A stretch of 37,751 nt of DNA from a virus: positions 1 to 37,751 of IMG/VR virus record IMGVR_UViG_3300046087_000028, one strand, 5' to 3'. The position numbers and the translations under genes are program-made. The notes under the pieces were generated by a model. The model did not search any database and had not been told where the DNA came from. It saw nothing but the letters and a program-made list of their open reading frames with translations. Below, one piece after another: positions 9,314-20,400 of the stretch. Numbering within the stretch: the first letter of the stretch is position 1; every line of letters begins with the position of its first letter.

Positions 9314-10453
9314 ATGGTAGCAGCATTACCGGCAATTAGCGCTGGGGTTAGCGTAGTACAAGGCGTTGCAGGTCTTGCTGCGAAGAACACAGCGGCATCC
9401 TCACAGCGTGAGCAGTTAGCAATCCAGCAGCAGCAGAACATGCAGGCGTCGGCAACAGTTAAGCAGCGGCTTTTCGTACAGCAAGAACAAGTTGAACGCG
9501 AGTACTCGCTGAACCGTATCGCCGCACAAGCAGCCGACCAACAACAGAAGTTTGGCTTACAGGCGCAAGGCTTGTTGGCGTCATTTGAGACGCAGCGCCA
9601 GCAAACTAACATCGAGCAGCAGTCACTACGAACGTCGCAAGATAGCCTGCAAGCTGTTGATGCATTAGCCCGTCAGGCAGCAAGCAACGAAGCAGGTGCT
9701 AGCACACAACGGCAACAGTCACTAAAACAAGAGGCGTCAACTGCCGACGAACTGTCCGGCGGCGAGCAACAGGTACAGAAACAAATCAGCGACACAGAGC
9801 GCCAGATGCTAATCAGACAAGCGTCGCAAGATAACCGCTCGTCATCAAGCGTGTTACGTGATGAAGCTGAACGCGTTAGGATGCTGGCTAATACACTGAG
9901 TGTGGGGCTTGACATGGACCGTGCCCAGGTCGAAGCAGCGTTACAAGGTGCTAACGAACGCGACATCACCACAATGATGGAACAGCTCAGTGCTGGCGAT
10001 ACAGAGTTTAACCAGCAACGCGTAGCAGCTAACCTACAACTTGCCCGTCAGCAGTCAGCTAATCAGTCGCAGACGTTACAGTTCAACGACGGCCAGCAGC
10101 AGCAAGCCCTCTCAATGAATCGTCAGCAGCAGGACATTAACGCTCGTATGGCTGACAACAATCGCACTTCGTTGGAGACTACGCAGCGTGCCGACTACAC
10201 GATACAGCAAGAGAGTAACGCTGATACAGCTAATAGTGTTAACGCATCATTACAGCAGCAGCAGCGCAGTGCAAAGAGTGCTTCACTACTAGATTATTTG
10301 GGGACAGGTCTAACAGGGTACAATGCAGTAGCACCGCTCTTTAAGAAGCAGCAGGCACCAGAGTACAAGAAGTTAAGCGGACCTAACGCGTATATGCCCC
10401 CACAATACGGCAACAAATCGGGCGAGTACACATCGCAAACAGGAGCAGCGTAA
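9314..10453 (+). CDS. Internal virion protein (T7 gp14-like position)
   Basis: The product has 379 residues. A short Ala/Gly/Val hydrophobic N-terminus (about residues 3-25) precedes long Gln-rich, coiled-coil-like helices. This matches the internal core proteins that T7-like phages eject to build a DNA conduit across the envelope. In T7 the protein at this place (gp14) sits in the outer membrane, and the hydrophobic N-terminus would suit that. ATG 9314 is chosen because AGAGAGG lies just upstream; an in-frame ATG at 9269 would overlap the previous gene by 44 bases. The 3' end overlaps the next start by one base (TAATG). Confidence 0.68.
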   Translation: MVAALPAISAGVSVVQGVAGLAAKNTAASSQREQLAIQQQQNMQASATVKQRLFVQQEQVEREYSLNRIAAQAADQQQKFGLQAQGLLASFETQRQQTNIEQQSLRTSQDSLQAVDALARQAASNEAGASTQRQQSLKQEASTADELSGGEQQVQKQISDTERQMLIRQASQDNRSSSSVLRDEAERVRMLANTLSVGLDMDRAQVEAALQGANERDITTMMEQLSAGDTEFNQQRVAANLQLARQQSANQSQTLQFNDGQQQQALSMNRQQQDINARMADNNRTSLETTQRADYTIQQESNADTANSVNASLQQQQRSAKSASLLDYLGTGLTGYNAVAPLFKKQQAPEYKKLSGPNAYMPPQYGNKSGEYTSQTGAA

Positions 10454-13400
10454 TGAAAATTCAACCTATTGGCTTCCAGTTCCCACAGCAGCAGCAAATT
10501 GACGTAGCCCCGGTAGTCGTCGATACCCCAGCAAGCGTTACAGCACTTGACATTACTAACCAGGGGTACGCTGCTGCCGAGCGTGCTAACCAGCAGTACG
10601 TGCAGACAACACAGCAAGCTACGCAAAGCACCCAACAAACAGCGCAGATACTGCAACAGAACTCGCAGTCTATCGCTCAGTCGCAAAACGCTGTTCTCCA
10701 GCAGAAGCAGCAATCAAGCAACAACTTTGCCGTGTCGCTGCAAAACATCCAGAAGGGTGTCGGTGACATGATGAATTACAACATAGAGCTTGCAAAGATT
10801 GACGACACCCGCTTCAAAGAAGCTGCCGACAAGTCTGCCAGGATGTTAGCTGCCCAGGATAAAATTGACCACGATGACCGCAAAGCCAAGGTAGTCGGCA
10901 AGCTAGAACAGCTGTCCGGCGCGTGGATCAAAAACGGCATGATTAGAGAATACGGCGCAACTGCTTACCTCGACATGGTAGCAAAAGAAGTAGCCGCTGC
11001 TAAGTTAGATGGGGACAGCACAACAACGCTGACGCAGAAATACGCACAACCAGCGCAAGACTACAGCAAAGAAGTCTACACCGAGGAACAGAAAGCAGCT
11101 GAGATAGTAGTTCTTAAGCAGCGTGAAGTAGACAAGCGGCAATTACTGGCCCCACTAAATGTTATCATTGCGAAGATCAAAACCAGCGAGGGTCGTGACG
11201 CTGGTGAAGTTGCGAAGCAGTGGGCAGAGCTGACAGCCGGGATGGAAACCATCATGGCCGACAAGCGCTTCTCGCAGGTGACACGCCTTGAGTCCGTCGC
11301 AATGGCACTCGAAGCCGGTACTGCTGGTATGTCAACGTCTAACGAAAACTACCAGAAGATGAACAACGCTGCCAGCGCGTACCGTAACGTTACTGCGTTT
11401 GCAGCACAGCAGCGTATCAAGGCTAACAACAGCGAAATCGGACCGCAAGAGTACGAAGACAGCGTACGACAAAAAGCACTTGAGTTGGGGGTAAGCGGCT
11501 ACCAACCGGCTGACCTCAACGCCGAGCTGAAGTTCGTCGAAGAGCGCCTGCGTGTCGATAACAGCATCACAACAATGCGCAAGAATGCCGTGCTCAGCGA
11601 GACAGAAGGCATCGAAGCTGACAACGCTATTGTTGGGGGGCTTGCTATCGACGCTGTGCTCGACCCTAGCGGAGCAGGCTCAACTATTCGTGCAGTAGCT
11701 AAAAAGGGCGCTGATAAAAATGCTATCGAAGCTACTCGTGTCGCTGACGATTTTATCAAGTTTCGCGCTACAGACAAACAACAGTACGACGCAGCCCGCG
11801 CTGCTAAACAAACTGAGATTAGTCGCGTCGGTGCTAACTTTAACAGTTGGTTTGTTAGCAACACAAAGACACCAGGCGCGTCAAGTCAGAATCCTGCTGT
11901 TGCTAAGCAGCTTGAAATGTTGCGTACGCTGAGCGGCATCACACCCGAACAAGTACAGGGAGGTCAGCTAACAGCCGAGCAAGTTAACCTCATGCAGCGT
12001 TCAGCGGAAGCTATTCAGCAGTCGCTAATTGCTGAGCAAGTAGTTGACGACAAAAACTTCGCTAACAAGCTACAAGAGTTTAGCCGCTACGGGTTGTTTC
12101 TCAACGAAGCCGACATGAAAACATCGCGTAAGTCGTTTACGCAAAAGATCGACGCGTACATGCAGCGTAAATCAGACATCGAAGCGCAGTCGGCTGTTAT
12201 TAAACCTGTGCAGGGAATGACGGGGACTTTTAAGCAGGGCACCATCAAGCAACTGGCGAAACGTAACTATGCAGGTTCGTCGATGGTGGTGCCTTTTACT
12301 GCTGCTGTGGCTAACTCGATGGCTGACGGCACTAGCGCAGCCGGTCAACTGTACGGCGACCCTCGTGGCGGCAGCAGGGTACACACTGGACTTGATTTTG
12401 GGGTACCTACAGGCACAGAAGTGTTGTCTACGATTGACGGCGTAGTACAATACGTCGAACCGATTACCACAGTAGGCTACGGGTTAAATGTTGGCGTCAA
12501 AGGAGCAGACGGTTTGATTCACTATTTTGCACACCTGTCGGCAGCTAACGTAGTTGTTGGTCAGCAAGTATCAGCAGGCGAAGTTATCGCACTCAGCGGC
12601 AATAGTGGCGGTAGCGCTAGCAAGTCAATGGACGAGCACTTGCACATTGGTGCGTACCGTGAAGGCGGCGAAGTGTTTAACCCTGCGCACATCCTGTCGA
12701 AAGCAGCAGTTAACAACGGCAGCGCTAAGGCTCCGCGTACAGCGGGTTACTCGCAAGCTAACATCCCACGCGGTGCTACCCCCATTGGTAAGAATCAGTA
12801 CTTGCTTAACGGCGTGCTATTCAAAACGCCCAGCGGGCCACCAGCGCGTACAACAACAGGCAGCAACTCGCCGTTGATGCAGCTCGGCGGACCGGCGCGT
12901 GCTGTAACGCCAGCCGCCGCTAAGCCGGTCAGTAACTCGTTTGCCAGCAACCGGGCGAGCGATTACGTTGCTAACATCGCACCGGACCACCATCACGGCT
13001 ACACGATACTTGCTAACGACAAACCGTTTGCCACTGCGATTAACCGGGTGGCCAACAAGTACGGTATGCCAGGACAGTGGCTAGCTGACGTTATCGCTTA
13101 CGAATCAGCTGGTACGTTCTCACCGTCAATTGACAACCAGATGGGCTTCGTTGGGCTAATCCAGTTCGGTGAAGCAGTAGCATCTGACATGGGGGTAACT
13201 AACTCGCAGCTACGCAACGCTACCCGTCTCCAGCAGATAGAGTACGTCGATAGGTACCTAGCGCTGCGCTTACGTCAATCAGGCGTTAAAGCCTACAAAG
13301 GACCAGAGTGGCTTGTCGCTGGTATTAACCAAGGTAACGTCGGCATCCAACAAGTAGACAAACACGGTGCAAAAGCTATTCTCGACCCAGCTAACAGTGA

Positions 13401-13599
13401 CGGCTACACAACACTCGAAAAGTACATGGCTAACCTGGGGAAGTACAGCGGCCGTAAGTACAACTACATGGGCAACCGCAAAGTACGTACCACTGCTGCC
13501 GTCCACGAGAAGCCTGCTCACGATTGCGCCTTCTGTGACAACCTAGTAGCCAACAATCTAAGCAGCGGTTTCATTCGTCACCAGGCTTCACTAGCGTAG
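10453..13599 (+). CDS. Internal virion protein with M23 peptidase and lysozyme-like domains
   Basis: This 1048-residue core protein probably opens peptidoglycan during DNA entry. Residues 1-600 are Gln-rich and helical. An M23 (LytM) zinc endopeptidase domain follows, with H644-x3-D648 (HTGLD), a FAHLS strand and H729-L-H731. Near residues 860-970 there is a lysozyme/SLT-like fold with candidate catalytic E884 (YESAGTFSP), then GFVGLIQFG. T7 gp16 carries only a transglycosylase, so having two different wall-cutting activities in one chain is notable. ACAGGAGC precedes the ATG. The TAG stop is the first three bases of repeat E2. Confidence 0.85.
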   Translation: MKIQPIGFQFPQQQQIDVAPVVVDTPASVTALDITNQGYAAAERANQQYVQTTQQATQSTQQTAQILQQNSQSIAQSQNAVLQQKQQSSNNFAVSLQNIQKGVGDMMNYNIELAKIDDTRFKEAADKSARMLAAQDKIDHDDRKAKVVGKLEQLSGAWIKNGMIREYGATAYLDMVAKEVAAAKLDGDSTTTLTQKYAQPAQDYSKEVYTEEQKAAEIVVLKQREVDKRQLLAPLNVIIAKIKTSEGRDAGEVAKQWAELTAGMETIMADKRFSQVTRLESVAMALEAGTAGMSTSNENYQKMNNAASAYRNVTAFAAQQRIKANNSEIGPQEYEDSVRQKALELGVSGYQPADLNAELKFVEERLRVDNSITTMRKNAVLSETEGIEADNAIVGGLAIDAVLDPSGAGSTIRAVAKKGADKNAIEATRVADDFIKFRATDKQQYDAARAAKQTEISRVGANFNSWFVSNTKTPGASSQNPAVAKQLEMLRTLSGITPEQVQGGQLTAEQVNLMQRSAEAIQQSLIAEQVVDDKNFANKLQEFSRYGLFLNEADMKTSRKSFTQKIDAYMQRKSDIEAQSAVIKPVQGMTGTFKQGTIKQLAKRNYAGSSMVVPFTAAVANSMADGTSAAGQLYGDPRGGSRVHTGLDFGVPTGTEVLSTIDGVVQYVEPITTVGYGLNVGVKGADGLIHYFAHLSAANVVVGQQVSAGEVIALSGNSGGSASKSMDEHLHIGAYREGGEVFNPAHILSKAAVNNGSAKAPRTAGYSQANIPRGATPIGKNQYLLNGVLFKTPSGPPARTTTGSNSPLMQLGGPARAVTPAAAKPVSNSFASNRASDYVANIAPDHHHGYTILANDKPFATAINRVANKYGMPGQWLADVIAYESAGTFSPSIDNQMGFVGLIQFGEAVASDMGVTNSQLRNATRLQQIEYVDRYLALRLRQSGVKAYKGPEWLVAGINQGNVGIQQVDKHGAKAILDPANSDGYTTLEKYMANLGKYSGRKYNYMGNRKVRTTAAVHEKPAHDCAFCDNLVANNLSSGFIRHQASLA

Positions 13600-13784
13600 T
13601 ACACCTGTACTCTACCGATCAAGCTGGTCATCAAGCGGGCAACTGATCAGACATGCGCTCAGCGGGGTCGCTAAGGTAGCTAGGAGGCACGCTACACGGC
13701 TATCTAACCAAACGTACACGCGTTACCTACCGTACGCTACAGGTCATCCTCAGAGGGCTTGATCGTTAGCGTACAGACGTACTA
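13597..13784. repeat. Dyad-bounded intergenic element, copy E2
   Basis: The outer arms 13598-13623 and 13758-13783 pair at 22 of 26 positions. The left arm contains GTACACCTGTAC and both carry GATCAAG or its complement. Internal blocks TCAGCGG, TCGCTA and AGGCACGCTA are shared with the reverse complement of copy E4 (about 32 of 41 positions by eye), as is CATCCTCAG near the right arm. The element starts in the stop codon of the upstream gene and ends 41 bases before the next gene. GTACTACCTATAGCAGC after the right arm resembles the sequence after E3. Confidence 0.85.
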
Positions 13785-13825
13785 CCTATAGCAGCGCTAC
13801 GGCAAACTACATCAGTGAGACAACT

Positions 13826-16800
13826 ATGGCAGACCTCATCACATCAACGAAACGTAAAGTAGCTACCGGCGAAGTACGCTTCGGTGCTACGCCAGCACCC
13901 CCTGACAGCTTACCGCCGCTACCTGCTGCACCTGTCGCACCGGCTGCACCTGTCGCACCGGCTGCACCTGTTGTACCTCCACAGCCTCCAGACCCGTTAC
14001 CACCTGAAGCGGCAGTTAGCGACCAACCCCCAAATATAGCACTAGCACCTCCTGCTGACATTGCTGCACCGGCTAACGACCCGATACCTGGTGACATTGC
14101 TGCTGACCCCACGTTAATGAGGAGCGTCTCTTTTGAGCGTGGCAGCGGGCAGCAGTTTGAACGCCCTGTTGAGATGGTTGGCAGCCAGATTGCTGCTGCT
14201 GTGCTGCGTCCTGCTGCTAACGCGGCGATTAACAGCGCACAGAACGAACGCGACATCAGCAACGCGTACATTGACAGCTTGAAGCCGGAGGATTACGTGC
14301 CGTACGTTATCAACCAACCGGGTCTGTCGTCGCTGATTGCTGATACAGCTGACCAGCGGCAGGCTATCTTCGGTCAGTACGTACGCGAGAATGAAACAGC
14401 TCGTCAATACGGCGACGCTGTGACAGCCGCAGCGCAAGCAGCTAAAGACAAAGCGGCTGCCAGTAGCAGTGTAGGCGACGGACTTGACTGGGTGCGTGAC
14501 ATCATGGGCAGGCCCAACGGCGCACGTAACTACTCCGCGCCTATCGCGCTTAACCAGCAAACGCAGCAATACGAGGCAAACTGGCTGGGTGCCGTGTTGT
14601 ACCCGCTTGGCGTCCTACAGAATACTGTGATGGGGGCAGCACTCGACGGGCGGCTGCTGTTACGTCAGCTGGGGAACGCGTTGCCGCCGCAGCACCGTGC
14701 TGACGCTGACAAGTTTTTACGCAACAGTCCTCTGCTGCGCGACAACGCCATCGTTAACTTCGTGCTTAACAAAAACAAGTACGACGACGGTAAAAGCAAC
14801 ACACTAGAGGCTATACGTGGGGCGCAGTACTCGTTTAGTGACGACCAGGGTGAAGGTCTCGGTATCGGGTTGCAGCCTACTAGGACTAATGTTAGCGTTA
14901 GAGGCGCTGGTCCGACTGCTGTCAGCGTGCCTGGTAAGCTACGTACCCCTGCGGTGGGATTCGGTCCTATGGGGTTTGTACTACCAGGCGTAGCGTTACC
15001 TGACAATTTCACTATACGTGGGGTGCCGTTTCTCAACAACGTCGATGTTAACCCATCAAAACTAGTTGGGTTTGCTGCTGATGTAGCTCTCGGTTTCAAA
15101 GTTGACAAGCTGCTCAGTGTCGCCGCTAAAAAGCTGGGCATCGGGGCACGCACATACAACAAAGCATCTCAGCAACTCACAGCCGCTGCAACGCCACCAC
15201 GACCTCAGCTAATGCTGCCGCCTGGACGTTCACTGCCGACAGGTAACGGTGTACCAGTTGGTGGCGCACTTGCTAGAACCAGGGCGCTGGTGACGCCTCC
15301 AGGTGCAAGCCGCACGCTTGTAGTACCAATTGCTACTCCACGATTATTATCGCCAGCGCAACAACTCCCCACTGTACTACCCGTACCACGTCGCCCTTTT
15401 CGTGCTGTGGAACAGTTGCAAGGCACACCCCCGCGACCTATGTTGATGCCGTCGCGACAGACTGAACTGACGGCGCTCGGCAAGCTACCCGAGGCCAGCG
15501 TCCGCAAACCGCTTGACGTGTTAAAGCCACTAGATGTGGGGCCATCTGAGTCGTTGCGTAGTCGCGTTGAAGACCTCGTTAGCAAAATGGACGACATCTT
15601 TAACGACCCTGACAATGCGGCGCTGCTAAAGAAGTACGACTTTCAGGCTGAGCCTATCGCTGACAAACTTGCTGCTGTCAACGACTACATCACCAAGGAA
15701 GTTATCAAGCGCCCCAACAAATTAATTAAGGCGATGTCTACTGAAACGAGTCCTATCGTGCGCGTCATCAAAGAACACCTGACGAATCCCAGCTGGTGGG
15801 ACGAGCCAGGTGGTGTACGCCTCGCCGAGCAGCTTGAAACGTTAATTACAGCTAAGCCTAAAGCGTTGACTAAAGCGCTAACTAACGCGGGGGTAGACGT
15901 TGACGAGCTGCTAGTTACCATCCGGGGCGCAGTACCTGAGCAAGAAGCTGGTAGTATTATCCGTGAGGCACAACAAGCGCTGCCAAAACTAGACCCTGTA
16001 CTTGACGCAGCTAACGAAGCTACTGTAGCGCAACATCTGAAGGACGGCATCAAAGGTAAGCTAGACGAAGTAGTTGAGCTGCAAGACGAGACAGTTGATA
16101 TGGGGCGTCGCACCGTTGACCCGGAGCTGTTACCTTCCCCCGTTGACGTAGCCGCTGACGCTGCGGTAGCAACAAAGCTACCGACCCGCGCTATAGCTAA
16201 CCAGAAAGCCTACCACGGCACCCGCGTAGAGAACCTCGACATCGCTGCTATCGACCCTACTATTGGGGGAGCACGCAACGAACTCGGTACCGGTGTCTAC
16301 ACTTACGGTAACAAGGCAGACGCGCTACGACCGGCAAAAGCTGACGTAGCCGCTAACCTACCTGACGTCGAAGGTCGTACATTTGGCGACGGGGTAATTC
16401 ACCAAGTTGAACTCAACGGTAATGTCATTGACGGCGCTGCCGAGCTACCCCAAATAAAACAACTAGCCGTTGACGCTGCGCCTAGCACGCTGCGTGATAT
16501 CGTTGCTGCCTCACCAAGCAATTCTATTGTGGGGATACTTGACCACGTTAGCGCCAACGCCTCAGAAGAAGCAGCATTAACTTTTCAGCGGATGTTCGCT
16601 AAGATGCTGCGACTCAAAGACGTACAGCACATTAACGTCGGCGGCATAACATCAACGATTGACACAAAAGGTGTCCTGACAGTTGGCGTCACCCCGGCAA
16701 AGGGTGCAGGTGCCAACATACCGCACGAAACTATGCTGCGTAACCGACTTAAAATGGAACAGCAGGCAGCTGACATCACTGGGTCGCAGTTTCTCCGTAG

Positions 16801-17440
16801 CGTGACAGCCGACACTGCTGTAGCTGCCGAGAGCCAAGCACTGCACGCTGCTAACGAGGCGTTGCAAGCTGCACAGCAAAAAACTTACAAAGCTGTTGTT
16901 GAAAGCAAGCTGCTGCAAGACGCACCGCCGCCGGTACACACGCCAGCACCACGTACAGGTGCAGCGCCTCAACAGGTAAGTGACGTTGCTTCGCGATACA
17001 TCAAAGGCGGCGTGCAGCAATCTGGTGACGACTACATCCAGGGCATCATTGACGGTAGCGTATTTCCTAAACGTGGCGAGCAGTTCTCTACTTTAGTTGG
17101 GGATATACTCGACGGCTACGTGACAGCACCGGCGCTCATTGCTAAGCTCGAAGGTAAGTACGCGAAGTTGTACGACCAGGTAGCTGATAAAATGTATGCT
17201 GCAAAGTACGTCGATGTGCTACCCGCTAGCGTCAAACCTGTAGCGTCTGCGCTTGACGACGTGATGGCTGAAATTGCTACGTACCCGCCTGACAAAGTAC
17301 CCGCAGAACTGCAACAGAAACTAGACGAGCTGCTTGATGCTATCGACGACGAAGCTTTTGACCGCAAGTTTGACGAGTCACTGAAAGGTGACACTCCACC
17401 TGCTAACAACGCTGACAACCCTTCATCACCATGCGAGTAA
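13826..17440 (+). CDS. Large internal virion protein with possible ADP-ribosyltransferase-like segment
   Basis: The product has 1204 residues. Residues about 20-90 are Pro/Ala-rich with a PVAPAA tandem, probably unstructured. The remainder alternates helical and Pro-rich linkers. At about 790-870 there is K-x-YHGT (Y796-H797-G798-T799), then GTGVYTYG (Y825) and a strand HQVELNG. This order resembles the H...Y...E arrangement of polyvalent ADP-ribosyltransferase domains found in large phage proteins. The C-terminus is acidic. It sits between the peptidase core protein and a second giant protein, where T7 carries ejected proteins gp15/gp16, so delivery into the host is plausible (inference). 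Its ribosome site is weak and repeat E2 lies just upstream. Confidence 0.65.
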   Translation: MADLITSTKRKVATGEVRFGATPAPPDSLPPLPAAPVAPAAPVAPAAPVVPPQPPDPLPPEAAVSDQPPNIALAPPADIAAPANDPIPGDIAADPTLMRSVSFERGSGQQFERPVEMVGSQIAAAVLRPAANAAINSAQNERDISNAYIDSLKPEDYVPYVINQPGLSSLIADTADQRQAIFGQYVRENETARQYGDAVTAAAQAAKDKAAASSSVGDGLDWVRDIMGRPNGARNYSAPIALNQQTQQYEANWLGAVLYPLGVLQNTVMGAALDGRLLLRQLGNALPPQHRADADKFLRNSPLLRDNAIVNFVLNKNKYDDGKSNTLEAIRGAQYSFSDDQGEGLGIGLQPTRTNVSVRGAGPTAVSVPGKLRTPAVGFGPMGFVLPGVALPDNFTIRGVPFLNNVDVNPSKLVGFAADVALGFKVDKLLSVAAKKLGIGARTYNKASQQLTAAATPPRPQLMLPPGRSLPTGNGVPVGGALARTRALVTPPGASRTLVVPIATPRLLSPAQQLPTVLPVPRRPFRAVEQLQGTPPRPMLMPSRQTELTALGKLPEASVRKPLDVLKPLDVGPSESLRSRVEDLVSKMDDIFNDPDNAALLKKYDFQAEPIADKLAAVNDYITKEVIKRPNKLIKAMSTETSPIVRVIKEHLTNPSWWDEPGGVRLAEQLETLITAKPKALTKALTNAGVDVDELLVTIRGAVPEQEAGSIIREAQQALPKLDPVLDAANEATVAQHLKDGIKGKLDEVVELQDETVDMGRRTVDPELLPSPVDVAADAAVATKLPTRAIANQKAYHGTRVENLDIAAIDPTIGGARNELGTGVYTYGNKADALRPAKADVAANLPDVEGRTFGDGVIHQVELNGNVIDGAAELPQIKQLAVDAAPSTLRDIVAASPSNSIVGILDHVSANASEEAALTFQRMFAKMLRLKDVQHINVGGITSTIDTKGVLTVGVTPAKGAGANIPHETMLRNRLKMEQQAADITGSQFLRSVTADTAVAAESQALHAANEALQAAQQKTYKAVVESKLLQDAPPPVHTPAPRTGAAPQQVSDVASRYIKGGVQQSGDDYIQGIIDGSVFPKRGEQFSTLVGDILDGYVTAPALIAKLEGKYAKLYDQVADKMYAAKYVDVLPASVKPVASALDDVMAEIATYPPDKVPAELQQKLDELLDAIDDEAFDRKFDESLKGDTPPANNADNPSSPCE

Positions 17441-17452
17441 TAGGATAACACA

Positions 17453-20400
17453 ATGGTATATTGCGCACCAAACCCCACAAATAACGTAGCGCCGCCTAAC
17501 CGTGCTGTAGTGTGGGACGCTGCTACGTTGACAACAATTAAAAAGCGAGCTGCTGACCGCGCGAAAGCTCTCAAGGCGTTAGCGCTAAGCACCCCAAATA
17601 ATAGAGCTAGCCAGACAGCGATGGCAGTGCAAGAATACTGGGAGTCTATCGTGTTCGACAGCGGCAAGCTCGCTAACCTACAACCAAACAAGCAAGCAGG
17701 TGCAGCGCAGTGGCTAGCGGACAATCTGGGCCAGCGCATCGGCCAAGTCGCAGACGTACGTGAGCCGCTGCTTAACGTGCGACGGCAAGTAGACGGCAAC
17801 CTTCGTGAAGCAGGCATCTACAATATGATGGGGGCACATGCCGCCTTTGTAGATGCAGTCAAAGCTACTGGCGTTAAACTAGACGCTGTTGACTTAGAAC
17901 GTTTCATCGAGGAAGGCTTAACGCCTCAGCGGCTGGCAGTCTACGGTAATTCCCCCATACAGCAGGCAGAGCTACTGTCGCGCTACAACAACTTTACGGC
18001 TGATATGCTGGGCAAGGGCTTCGACCAGCAGCAGTTAACTGACTTACTGGACAAGGCCAACGGCATCATGTCACATTGGGATGAGATGCGTGCTATCAGC
18101 CTGTCAACTGGTAAGGACGTTAGCGAGATGGTGAACATCGGCTACAAGCCACGCATCTTTACAGAACAAGCTGAAAGTATGCTGCAAGCAGCAGGCGCGC
18201 TTGACGACTTTGTTAGCAAGTCACGCGGCACCTGGGTTTACCTCGCCGAAGATCACGCAGTTGCAAGTAAGCTGTTAGGCGTTACGCCTGCTGAGCTAAC
18301 TAACTTCGTGGCAGCACCAGGACAGTTTGCTGAGTTCCTTTCAAAGAACGTTAGCGACGACCAGCTTGACCTGCTTATTGACAGCGGCATACTATCGAAG
18401 ATACCTATGTTGGGGTCTGACGTTGCAGAGTACCTAACGCTTAAGTACAAGATACCACTAACTAGCGCCGAGGTGTTTATCCATGACCCGGTAGCTGCCT
18501 CCAGCGGGCTTATCCGCAAGATGGAGCGTGGTGCGCAAGAGTCAGCGATGTTTAAGTACGCGTCAACTGAAGGCATCAAAGCAGGCTGGGCAGTAACTCC
18601 TGATGTCGCGGCAAGCAACAGCGTCTACAGCAAGTTTGTACCGCTGAGTAGCGTGACAAACAGAGCAAGCGACACTGCGTTTGTCCACCCCACAGTAGCA
18701 GCTAATATGTTGGGGCTTCTGCGAATTGCTGCATCGCCCGCTGAGATGTCAAAGGCGTCACTAGCGCTCAAGTGGCTACGTAGTAACTTCAGTAAGCAAG
18801 CGTTAGGCAACCCTATTGGTCTCTCAGTGTACCTCAGCGGCCAGATACTCAGCGGCATGGGATCTACTGTTGGGCGTGGCGCAGGTTTGACAGACTACTT
18901 TACGTCGCTGATGGACATCTCGTTGCTGACAACAAAAGGACTAGCAGCGTTTGACAACGTTAAGCCGTTCCGCATGTTAGACAATGGTCCTGTAACGCAC
19001 CGTGAGTTTGTAGCTCGTACACTGCGTATGTTCTCTCACGACATCTTACCCGGTATCGACGTCAGCGGCACAGGTAGTGGCCTGCTAGATTTCAAGCAGC
19101 TGTCCCCGGCGTACGCACGTAAGCAACTAACAGCCGTTATGTTTGCTGGGCAATACGGTGGCGTACGCGGTGCAGCAGGCGAAGCAGGTAAAGCGTTACA
19201 ACAGAAAGCTGACGCGTTGTTCTTACCTGGGCTGCGGTTAGCTTCGATGATTGACATGGCAGGACAACTGGCAGTCGCACGCGGTAAAGCTACACTGGGG
19301 TACGGCAGCAGTAAGTCGGCTGTTAAGCAAGCTGATCAGATGCTCTTCGGCTGGGACAACACTCGCTTCTCAACGTGGGAAGAAGTCAGCGGCGAAGTTA
19401 AAGCAGCGTTCCCCATGTTTGATGATGTGGGCAACATCCCGCGTGCTGTCAGTAGCGTTGCACCGTTCTCGTCGTGGGCTATGCAAAACCTGCCGTTACA
19501 GCTACGTGACATGTTACGTCAGCCGTCTAAGTGGCACAACTACGCTCGCATGACAGCTATGTGGAATGACTCACGGATGGGGAGTGACACGCTAGAAGCT
19601 GGCGGCATGCAAGACTGGGAACGTGACAAGTACGGTCTCGTATTGCACAACGACCCAGCCTCTAAACAGACGACTATGCTGTTCCACGGTGATTTCGACC
19701 CTCGCTGGGGTTCGTTAACCTGGGTGATGTCACTTGGGCCTGACAGCAGCGCATCTGCTAAGCGCAACGACCTCAACGGCAGCGCCCAACAAAAGAGAGT
19801 CAACGCACTTATCAGCAAGACAATGTTCGCCGGGGCTTACAAAGCTATTAGCGGCATCGACCCGCTAACCGGCGTTAAGCGTGACGACTCACCTATCGAG
19901 TTTGAGCAGTTTGGCGGAATGAACATGCCTCCTGTCGTAGCGTCTTTGCTCTCGATGATGCCAGTGCTTGCTGCTGCTGACCGGCTGCCAATTATCAGCG
20001 GCACGCAAGCGTTACTTGACCCTCGCACTAACGCTGTCATTAAACCCGCAGTAGACGGCTGGCTAGGCAACCAAGGCAAGCTGCGCCCCAAACAACTAGA
20101 AGGTATCGATGCTACGCTACAAGTCCTCGGCGGCAGGGTACGCGTCGTAGACCGGCTGGCTAACATGAAGATGACTTGGCGTGACACTGAAAGACTGCTG
20201 GGTACGCTAACTAAAGAGCAGTCAGTATCGCAGCAAAAGCTAGCAGCAGACCTTGCGGCAGGCCACGTCAAAGAAGACAGTGACAGTTACCGCCGACGCG
20301 TCGGTGCTATCAACCAGATGACTGACGCCGTATTGCAAATCAACATGGATTTGGGGCGCATTGAACGCTGGGCAGAAGCTAACAACTTGCCATCTTCTGA

